A stretch of DNA of 10,438 nucleotides, from assembly GCA_021106775.1 (NCBI GenBank), contig JAIOTL010000374.1, positions 1 through 10,438 of the forward strand, in the 5' to 3' direction. Below the pieces are notes generated by a model that was not told the DNA's origin, ran no database searches, and saw only the letters and a list, made by a program, of their open reading frames with translations. The DNA comes from Planctomycetota bacterium (GTDB taxonomy: Bacteria > Planctomycetota > UBA8742 > SKZP01 > JAIOTL01). Shown here piece by piece: positions 1 to 5,800 of this stretch. Each line of letters begins with the position of its first letter. Position 1 is the stretch's first letter. A program made the position numbers and the translations under genes.

Positions 1-681
1 GAGAAATATTACGATGAATATGATTTTGCGGACTGGACGCATTCGGTGAGTAAAGTACCGATGGTTAAAGCACAGCATCCGGATTATGAGCTTTTCAAGT
101 CGGGAATTCACTCCCAGCGCGGGTTGTCATGTGCAGACTGTCATATGCCCTACAACGCTGAAGGTGGATTGAAATTCTCAAATCATCATGTTTCTAGCCC
201 GTTGAAATATATCTCGAAGACGTGCGTAACCTGCCATCGCGACGGTGAAGAAGAGCTTCAGAACAATGTTTATGAACGTCAGGACAAGATGAAGAAGTCG
301 ATGGATTCTGCGGTCGAGCTTTTGTTCCGGTCGCATGTTGAAGCAAAGGCTGCCTGGGACAACGGCGCAACAGAGAAGGAAATGAAGCCGGCACTTGAGT
401 TAATCAGGAAAGCACAGTGGAGATGCGATTTTGTGGCAGCAAGTCACGGAGCGTCGTTTCATGCGCCGATTGAGTCAGCAAGGATTTTGGCGGATTCCAT
501 TAGACTTTCGGGTGAGGCAAGACTTGCACTCGCTGGGATTCTGACAAAACACAATGTTGCGCAACCAGTCGCATTGCCGGATATTTCAACGAAGGCAAAA
601 GCACAGAAATACATCGGATTGGATATGGATGCTCAAAATGCGAAAAAAGCAGCAGACCTGAAAAAATGGGCATCAAAATAA
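1..681 (+). CDS. nrfA: Cytochrome c nitrite reductase NrfA, C-terminal part (5' end outside window)
   Basis: NrfA is the periplasmic pentahaem enzyme that reduces nitrite to ammonium with six electrons. The frame is open from base 1, giving 226 residues plus a TAA stop; the family is usually about 440-520 residues, so roughly the C-terminal half is visible. Lys23-Ala-Gln25-His26 matches the motif that supplies two calcium ligands and the distal active-site His. Two haem-attachment sites follow: CADCH (residues 44-48, bases 130-144) and CVTCH (75-79, bases 223-237). His62/His63, His149 (ASHG) and His154 (FHAP) are the expected distal haem ligands or conserved histidines. The stretch EMKPALELIRKAQWRCDF corresponds to the family's conserved C-terminal helices. 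The tail with PDISTKAKAQKYIGLDM is an extension I recall from Bacteroidetes-type NrfA. A GTG at base 46 is internal, because the matching sequence starts before it. The membrane partner NrfH would lie upstream, outside the window. Confidence 0.95.
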   Translation, partial: EKYYDEYDFADWTHSVSKVPMVKAQHPDYELFKSGIHSQRGLSCADCHMPYNAEGGLKFSNHHVSSPLKYISKTCVTCHRDGEEELQNNVYERQDKMKKSMDSAVELLFRSHVEAKAAWDNGATEKEMKPALELIRKAQWRCDFVAASHGASFHAPIESARILADSIRLSGEARLALAGILTKHNVAQPVALPDISTKAKAQKYIGLDMDAQNAKKAADLKKWASK

Positions 682-729
682 ACTGACGAAGATTTCGCAT
701 CGAAGAGCACGACTGAACACACGTAACTG

Positions 730-1743
730 TCATTCCTGCGGAAAAAGTATAATTTTTCCTTTTACCAATCCTGATTCAACAAGCTTATGAGCATAAGCCG
801 CATCAGACAAAGGCAATCTCTTTTCAATCACAGGTTTGATTTTATTGTCAGCAAGAAGTTTGAAAAGTTCATTTAAATCATGCTCAAACCAGTCTGGACG
901 TTTGTTTCGCAAAGACGCTATGTTGTAAAACATTGCTTTACGTCCGTTCGGCAGAAGTTTCATCAGCAATAAATGCATAAGAACCATAGGAACGTTGCCA
1001 CCCTTGCCGATAGCAGCATTGTAAAATCCGTATGCAACCAAAGCCCCCTTCTTTCTTAAAGTTTTGAAGGATTTCTTGTAATTGCTTCCACCGATTGGGT
1101 CAAAAGCAGCATGAATTCCCTCGGGAAAAGAATTACTGACTACTTCAACAAAATCCTGAGTTTTATAATCAATCCAAGTTGCATCAAGGTTCTCAATCAA
1201 TTCTTGTTTAGATTTTGATGCTGAACCAAACATCTTCAATTCAAGAAGCTTTCCCAGCTGCAACATTGCAGTTCCAACAGCACCACCTGCACCATGAACT
1301 AGAATGATTTGGTTTTTTCCAACTTGAGCAAATCTGTGCAACATCTGATAAGCTGTCATGTATGAAAGTATCAAGCTTACCGCTTCTGCCGAGTCAACTT
1401 CATCAGGGACAACCACAAGACGTGATTCGGGCAAACAAATGTATTGTGTGTAAGCACCAGTTACGGTCAATTCTGCAACTCTTTGACCAAGTTTGAATTT
1501 ATTTGTGCTTTTTCCAAGCTTATCAACCTCACCAACAAGGTCATATCCAGGTGTGAATGGTGGTTTATCTTTGAGCATAGGATATTTTCCGCACCTGATG
1601 GTTCTGTCAGTAAAAGATGCGCTTGTTGCAAGAACTTTAATTCGAACTTCATCATCCATAGGTTCTGGAAGCTGTTGTTCCTCAACTATTTTCATTACAT
1701 CGGGACCACCAAACTCATTTATAACAATTTTTTTATAAGACAT
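730..1743 (-). CDS. Quinone-oxidoreductase-like medium-chain dehydrogenase/reductase, zinc-independent
   Basis: This 337-residue protein is a cytosolic NAD(P)H-dependent reductase of the MDR superfamily (quinone oxidoreductase/VAT-1/enoyl-reductase-like branch). Such enzymes typically reduce quinones or enones; the substrate cannot be read from the sequence. The N-terminal GroES-like domain shows FGGPDVM (residues 11-17), PGYDLVGEV (65-73) and KLGQRVA (84-90). The Rossmann domain carries the dinucleotide loop HGAGGAVGTA (150-159), and the protein ends with the usual GKIILFP. The catalytic-zinc ligands of alcohol dehydrogenases are absent. The start is the ATG at 1743-1741, placed five bases after a good AAGGAG. 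A GTG six bases further upstream overlaps that Shine-Dalgarno and is less likely. The gene is convergent with nrfA (48 bases apart) and divergent from the RND permease gene, so a shared regulatory region between the latter two is possible. Length is normal for the family. Confidence 0.88.
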   Translation of the reverse strand: MSYKKIVINEFGGPDVMKIVEEQQLPEPMDDEVRIKVLATSASFTDRTIRCGKYPMLKDKPPFTPGYDLVGEVDKLGKSTNKFKLGQRVAELTVTGAYTQYICLPESRLVVVPDEVDSAEAVSLILSYMTAYQMLHRFAQVGKNQIILVHGAGGAVGTAMLQLGKLLELKMFGSASKSKQELIENLDATWIDYKTQDFVEVVSNSFPEGIHAAFDPIGGSNYKKSFKTLRKKGALVAYGFYNAAIGKGGNVPMVLMHLLLMKLLPNGRKAMFYNIASLRNKRPDWFEHDLNELFKLLADNKIKPVIEKRLPLSDAAYAHKLVESGLVKGKIILFPQE

Positions 1744-1794
1744 ATTCACTCCTTAAGTTCAGTGTTATTGGAAAAATACACAATAAACATGAGC

Positions 1795-1827
1795 TTGTTA
1801 CACTTATTACGTAATGAAGTTGTTACA
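1795..1827. promoter_or_regulatory. Candidate operator: palindrome flanked by direct repeats
   Basis: The divergent intergenic region (1744-1893) contains a perfect 10-bp palindrome, ATTACGTAAT (1806-1815). It is bracketed by two identical copies of TTGTTACA, at 1795-1802 and 1820-1827, whose starts are 25 bases apart. This is the layout expected for a dimeric or tandem repressor/activator site serving the reductase gene, the permease gene, or both. No regulator gene is visible nearby. The assignment is inference from symmetry and position only. Confidence 0.35.
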
Positions 1828-1850
1828 AATTTGAAGAAAATATGATTAAC

Positions 1851-1880
1851 CTGACACTTAACTGGTGTTATACGTATATT
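1851..1880 (+). promoter_or_regulatory. Candidate sigma70-type promoter for the RND permease gene
   Basis: CTGACA (1851-1856) and TATATT (1875-1880) are separated by 18 bases and resemble -35 and -10 boxes. Transcription would start around 1886-1888, only a few bases before the ATG at 1894, giving a very short or nearly leaderless message. No Shine-Dalgarno is visible before that ATG, which is consistent with such a leader. Some FCB-group bacteria use a different promoter consensus, so confidence is limited. Confidence 0.35.
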
Positions 1881-1893
1881 AAGCTAACTTACT

Positions 1894-4800
1894 ATGAGCA
1901 AAGAAATGTTCGGATATAGATTAATTGACTTTTTCCTGCGTAAGCCGGTCTCAGTTCTAATGCTGTTTCTCGCGCTTCTTATCGTCGGGTTAATTGCGGT
2001 TTCAAAAATCCCGGTGCAGCAGATGCCAAGCGGGTTTGAGTTTCCTTCCGTCTGGATTAGCACATCCTACGTTAGTCAGGATGCAGGGATTTCACCTTTG
2101 GAAGTCGAGGAGAATCTTGTCAAACCCATCGAAGATGAGCTAAGTACGCTTTCGGGACTTGAGAAATTGCACAGCACAGCCGAATCTGGCTCAGCAAGTT
2201 TCTGGGTGCAGTTCTCGCAAGATACTGATATGACCGAGATGTATTCGGAGGTAAAGGACAGAATTGACCGTGTTCGCGCAAAATCCGACGACCCAATCAG
2301 TCCACCGCGTTTATTCATGTGGAATCCGCAGAACAGACCGATTATCGACTGCATAATTATGTGGAAACGGGACAAAGTTGATGACCCGTACAAATATATT
2401 GACAATGTAATTATGCAGAGGTTGAGCAACATTTCTGGAGTTGCCCGTACGGATATTCGAGGTCTTGTGGTGAACTCGATTTACGTGGATTTGATACCGT
2501 CATCCATTGAGAAGTACAACCTGTCGACATATCGCGTGAACAGAGCGCTCAGGCAGGACAATTTTATGAGCGATATTGGAACCATCAAGGTTTTTGACGA
2601 AAAATATTTTGCAGTTTCTGACATGACTTTCAGTTCTGTTGATGAAATCAGAAAGTTCCCGATTACTGAAGATGTTATGCTTGACGACATTGCGAATATC
2701 ACCGAATCATCAAGTCTTCAGGATAATATTGTCCGGTTTAACGGAGACCCAGCGGTAGTCATAAGGATTTATAAGACTTCGCAGGCGAACACCGTCGATT
2801 TATCCGAGAAAGTGAAAGCGACTCTTGACGAATTACGGAGCGATAGGGAGCTTGAAGGTTTTTCATATTCGATTACCTCTGACCAGGGTGATGACATTCT
2901 TTCGGGTATAAATGCGTTAAAAGATACTGCGATTTGGGGAGGAATTTGGGCGGTTTGCATCCTTTTTTTCTTTCTACGCAGGTTTCGCATGACAATGCTA
3001 ATCGCCATGACCATTCCGCTTTCCGTGCTTATTGCAATTGTTGTCCTTTATTTTACAGGCGGAAGTATAAACCTTCTATCGCTAATGGGTTTTACGCTTG
3101 CCGTTGGAATGCTTGTGGACAATGCGGTTGTAGTAACGGAAAGCATCGCTAGATATAAGGAGGAGAAGTTTGAAGCGAAATCAGCTGCGATTCTCGGTGC
3201 TGGTGAAGTTATGCTTGCTATCACTTTAGCAACACTCACAACGGTCATTGTATTTATGCCGTTGATTCTTATCGGTGACAACAAAGGTTTCACGTTTTAC
3301 ATGGGTAATATCGGGATTCCGTTATGTTTGTCGCTTTTCGCATCACTTCTAATCGCTGCAGTATTTATTCCACCAGGCGCATCAATTGTATCAAAGAAAA
3401 CCAAGAACGGCAATTTCGCGATAATGCGTCATTTTGACAGATTTGCAAACAGCATTGTTTCCTGGCTCAGACGCAGATATCTGGGTGGGTTGAATTTCGT
3501 CCTTAAACACAGGTTATTGGTCTTTTTCGTCGTTGCTGTGGTTTTGTATCCAACTTATATGGCGGTGATGCCTGAGGAATCGGGTGGTTGGTCATCAGAA
3601 GGTGAGATGAAGGATTATAAGCTGAAAATGAGCGACTATGGCAGAGGTAAAGCATCGCGCATTCGGATTCATATTGGAATGCCTCAGCAGAGTACACTTC
3701 AGGAAACCCACGAAGTTTTCGTTAAAGTCATTAAAATCGTTGAAAAAAACGAAAAACAGATTCCGTATGAAAACATTCTCGAAAGTTTTGACCAGGGGGG
3801 TGGTCGCATCTCGTTGTATCTCAAGCAGGATGCGGATTACGACACGATGGAAATTACAAAAATGCTGCGGGGGAAATTTCCAAAAATCCCGGGTGTGCAG
3901 ATAAACATCGGCTGGTGGGGTGGTGGATTCAACCCTGAAAGCGAAAGGGTTTCAATACTTTTGACAGGCAGAGACTCTGAGAAACTGATTGAGCTGGCAA
4001 ATATTGTCGAAGAACGCTTGAAAAGCTTGGAGGATTTAAGCGATATAACAACTGAAGTTACTGAGGGTAGAGACGAAATGATGCTCAGCGTTGACAGAAA
4101 AATGTCGATGGAATTGAATGCAAATCCGCGATTTTTAATGATGAGTCTGTCATATGCTTTGAACGGTTCACGAATCAGTGATTTCAGGGAAGGCAGCGTG
4201 AGAAAACAGATTATCGTGAGGCATGAACGCCCGAAACATATGGATGTAAAAACCTGGAAAACGAAAATGTATAACATGAATCGTGGTGATATATTTGAAA
4301 TGCCGGTGCCGACTGCGAATAACAGCGTAATCCCGATGAAAGTCATACTCAAGCCTAACCCGAAATTCGGGAAATCGCTCAGTTCAATAACCAGGCAGGA
4401 CAGGAAAACGACGTTGCAAATATCGGCAAACGCACCAGCGGACAAGTTTTTGATGATAAACGAGCAGATTAAGGGGCTTTTTGAGCAGTTTGAGTTTCCA
4501 AGCGGTTACAGCTGGGACCTCGGTGAGAGGGCGCACAGATGGGATGAGGAGCAAGGGTCGTCGTTTGTGGCACTGCAGGCAGCATTAATCGGCGTTCTGC
4601 TGATTATGGGATTTTTCTTCGAATCGCTGATTATGCCTTTTGCAGTCATCATGGCGGTTCCGCTTGCTGCTGTCGGCGCATTCTGGATGCTGATTTTTAC
4701 GGATACTCCTCTTGAAATGATGGGTTTTACAGGTTTTGTAATTTTAATCGGGCTTGTTGTGAACAACGGCATTGTGCTGATTGACCTTGTGAATCGCAAG

Positions 4801-5103
4801 AAGAATCAGGGTTTTTCGACTTTTGATGCGATAATGTATGCTGGCAAGTATAGATTCCGCCCGATTATTATGACGTCGATGACAACAATTTTCGGGCTTC
4901 TGCCAATGGCGTTGGGCAAAGTGGATTTCATGGGTATGAATTTCTCCCCGCTTGGTAAAATCGTAATTGGCGGATTAATTACCTCCACGCTTCTGATGTT
5001 GTTTGTTGTGCCGGTGGTTTATAGCGCGATTGACGGATTCCGCAAGAGTATTGCAAAGATTGGCAAAGTTGCACTCTCACCTTTCAACAACCGAGAAGAA
5101 TAA
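1894..5103 (+). CDS. Efflux RND transporter permease subunit (AcrB/MexB-like)
   Basis: This 1069-residue inner-membrane proton-driven permease is the pump part of a tripartite efflux system. Its length and layout are typical of the family. TM1 lies near residues 18-37 after an N-terminal amphipathic segment (YRLIDFFLRKP), and a large periplasmic loop follows. TM2-6 fall at about 345-361, 366-386, 393-415, 436-460 and 471-495, and TM7 at about 539-558. After a second periplasmic loop, TM8-12 span about 888-1045. The TM4 signature reads GMLVDNAVVVTESI, with Asp409-Asn410 where AcrB has Asp407-Asp408. TM10 reads GLVVNNGIVLIDLVNR, with Asn where AcrB has Lys940. The Gly/Trp-rich GWWGGGFNPESERVSILL (673-690) lies in the second loop. 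The substrate is not predictable. The ATG at 1894 lacks a Shine-Dalgarno; Met5 is the only close alternative. No adaptor or TolC-like gene lies in the window, so partners must be elsewhere. No clear terminator follows the stop. Confidence 0.93.
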   Translation: MSKEMFGYRLIDFFLRKPVSVLMLFLALLIVGLIAVSKIPVQQMPSGFEFPSVWISTSYVSQDAGISPLEVEENLVKPIEDELSTLSGLEKLHSTAESGSASFWVQFSQDTDMTEMYSEVKDRIDRVRAKSDDPISPPRLFMWNPQNRPIIDCIIMWKRDKVDDPYKYIDNVIMQRLSNISGVARTDIRGLVVNSIYVDLIPSSIEKYNLSTYRVNRALRQDNFMSDIGTIKVFDEKYFAVSDMTFSSVDEIRKFPITEDVMLDDIANITESSSLQDNIVRFNGDPAVVIRIYKTSQANTVDLSEKVKATLDELRSDRELEGFSYSITSDQGDDILSGINALKDTAIWGGIWAVCILFFFLRRFRMTMLIAMTIPLSVLIAIVVLYFTGGSINLLSLMGFTLAVGMLVDNAVVVTESIARYKEEKFEAKSAAILGAGEVMLAITLATLTTVIVFMPLILIGDNKGFTFYMGNIGIPLCLSLFASLLIAAVFIPPGASIVSKKTKNGNFAIMRHFDRFANSIVSWLRRRYLGGLNFVLKHRLLVFFVVAVVLYPTYMAVMPEESGGWSSEGEMKDYKLKMSDYGRGKASRIRIHIGMPQQSTLQETHEVFVKVIKIVEKNEKQIPYENILESFDQGGGRISLYLKQDADYDTMEITKMLRGKFPKIPGVQINIGWWGGGFNPESERVSILLTGRDSEKLIELANIVEERLKSLEDLSDITTEVTEGRDEMMLSVDRKMSMELNANPRFLMMSLSYALNGSRISDFREGSVRKQIIVRHERPKHMDVKTWKTKMYNMNRGDIFEMPVPTANNSVIPMKVILKPNPKFGKSLSSITRQDRKTTLQISANAPADKFLMINEQIKGLFEQFEFPSGYSWDLGERAHRWDEEQGSSFVALQAALIGVLLIMGFFFESLIMPFAVIMAVPLAAVGAFWMLIFTDTPLEMMGFTGFVILIGLVVNNGIVLIDLVNRKKNQGFSTFDAIMYAGKYRFRPIIMTSMTTIFGLLPMALGKVDFMGMNFSPLGKIVIGGLITSTLLMLFVVPVVYSAIDGFRKSIAKIGKVALSPFNNREE

Positions 5104-5161
5104 TTTCGCCAGTGCATCACTTCCACAAGGGAAGGGTGATTGACGACAGGCAAGATTGAAA

Positions 5162-5189
5162 TGGTGATTGAGCGGAGTCGAAATCACCA
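5162..5189. repeat. Short inverted repeat, 8-bp arms
   Basis: TGGTGATT (5162-5169) and AATCACCA (5182-5189) are perfect reverse complements around a 12-base loop containing GAGCGGAGTCGA. The loop resembles the 'TTCGACTCCGCTCAA' class of intergenic repeats. There is no T-run, so it is not an obvious intrinsic terminator, though it could serve as a 3' end stabiliser for the permease message. Confidence 0.6.
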
Positions 5190-5195
5190 AATGTC

Positions 5196-5290
5196 TCTGA
5201 GGTAGTTGAGGTTCTCGAAACCACCATGTTACGTGTTGCCTTCGATTACGTTGCCTTCGAGAACTCCTCCTTCGACTACGCTCAGGCAAC
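5196..5290. repeat. Inverted-repeat intergenic element with CTGAG/CTCAG ends
   Basis: The left arm starts CTGAGGTAGTTGAGG and contains GAGGTTCTCGAA (5208-5219). The right arm contains TTCGAGAACTC (5256-5266) and ends with CTTCGACTACGCTCAGG, so the arms are imperfect reverse complements. Between them TGCCTTCGA-type segments recur (GTTGCCTTCGATTACG, then GTTGCCTTCGAGAAC). It looks like a degenerate non-coding hairpin element. Confidence 0.5.
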
Positions 5291-5302
5291 AACGTCAGAA
5301 AT

Positions 5303-5322
5303 GACAGGCAAGGATGCCTGTC
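5303..5322. repeat. Repeat family B hairpin, copy in cluster 1
   Basis: GACAGGCA (5303-5310) pairs perfectly with TGCCTGTC (5315-5322) around a 4-base loop, and CTACA follows. The same hairpin recurs at 8543-8561, followed by CTACC. A half copy without the right arm lies at 5145-5156, and another right arm at 8633-8640. There is no U-tract, so it is a dispersed hairpin repeat rather than a standard terminator. Confidence 0.7.
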
Positions 5323-5500
5323 CTACAGCGTGTAGCTGGGAAATTGCACCACACAAGCAGTTGTATTATTGCAGTTCGTCCATATTTGATGCCTAATCGA
5401 TTTCATAGCAAATTAATAGCAAAGTATAGGGAAATTATCAGGCAAACGCCTGCAAAACGCTAACGAACGCTAAATTGATGCCTTTGCATAAGGTTGAATT

Positions 5501-5730
5501 GTCATTCTGAGCGAAGCGAAGCGGACGAAGTCCTTTAATTATCCAGGATGGTCATACACAAAACATCGAATAAGAAATCACTTATTTTCCACTGAAGACA
5601 AAGATTCACATTCAGAATATTTTTAGACATAGAACGTTTGAATGCAATATACGTTTAATCTTTCACTATCCTGGATTCTTCGGTCATTTCGCTTACGCGG
5701 AAGTCGCTGTTTTCATTCCCTCAGAATGAC
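5501..5730. repeat. Repeat family A element 1 (long inverted-repeat element)
   Basis: The element starts GTCATTCTGAG (5501-5511), ends CTCAGAATGAC (5720-5730), and is about 230 bases long. Internal markers are also inverted: ATCCAGGAT (5541-5549) on the left and ATCCTGGAT (5668-5676) on the right. Between them is about 118 bases of AT-rich, non-coding sequence. Arms built from 'GAGCGAAGCGAAG' and 'GAATCCAGGAT' text match a dispersed intergenic repeat type seen in many bacterial genomes. The 17-base block ATCCAGGATGGTCATAC (5541-5557) recurs as its exact reverse complement in element 2. No transposase is present, so it is MITE-like at most. Confidence 0.65.
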
Positions 5731-5742
5731 ACGTTTTGGATA

Positions 5743-5800
5743 TTTTCTCTACAAAATCGACAGATTCTGTGAAATATGCAACGGGAACGTAAACTTAAAG
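5743..5800. repeat. Repeat family C, copy 1, overlapping the 3' end of the NrdD-like gene
   Basis: The unit runs from TTTTCTCTACAAAATC through GATTCTGTGAAATATGCA to GTAAACTTAAAG. It matches copies at 8265-8320, 8568-8622 and 8647-8704. The TTA at 5795-5797, which is the TAA stop of the minus-strand NrdD-like gene, lies inside the shared block AAACTTAAAG. The repeat therefore either supplied the stop codon or ends at it. Confidence 0.65.

Larger units (their letters stand above)
5104..5794. repeat. Gene-free repeat cluster 1 between two convergent genes
   Basis: This 691-base stretch holds no credible gene. Directly after the permease stop is an imperfect hairpin (CTTCC 5120-5124 with GGAAG 5130-5134) without a T-run. 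Then come a half copy of family B (5145-5156), a TGGTGATT/AATCACCA inverted repeat (5162-5189), and an element with TTCTCGAA/TTCGAGAA arms and 'CTTCGACTACGCTCAGG'-type sequence (about 5196-5290). A full B hairpin (5303-5322) follows, then a small CAGGC/GCCTG hairpin (5439-5452), a family A element (5501-5730) and a family C unit (5743-5800). The rest, about 5330-5500, is AT-rich and I see nothing else in it. Both flanking genes end here, so transcription is convergent. Confidence 0.75.

Noticed and set aside
46..681. Start of the nitrite reductase at the GTG at base 46
   Set aside because: The 15 codons before it (EKYYDEYDFADWTHS) are open and match the NrfA interior, so the gene simply begins outside the window.
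740..759. GGAAAAA/TTTTTCC hairpin as a terminator for nrfA
   Set aside because: It lies inside the 3' coding end of the reductase gene, is AT-rich with little GC in the stem, and lacks a following T-run beyond the stem itself. It is possible but not supported enough to list.
3837..4445. 202-codon minus-strand reading frame opposite the permease
   Set aside because: It is a shadow of the well-supported RND coding frame, with no family features of its own.
5501..5730. Element A1 as an insertion sequence
   Set aside because: There is no transposase frame and no target duplication I can identify; at most it is a non-autonomous element.
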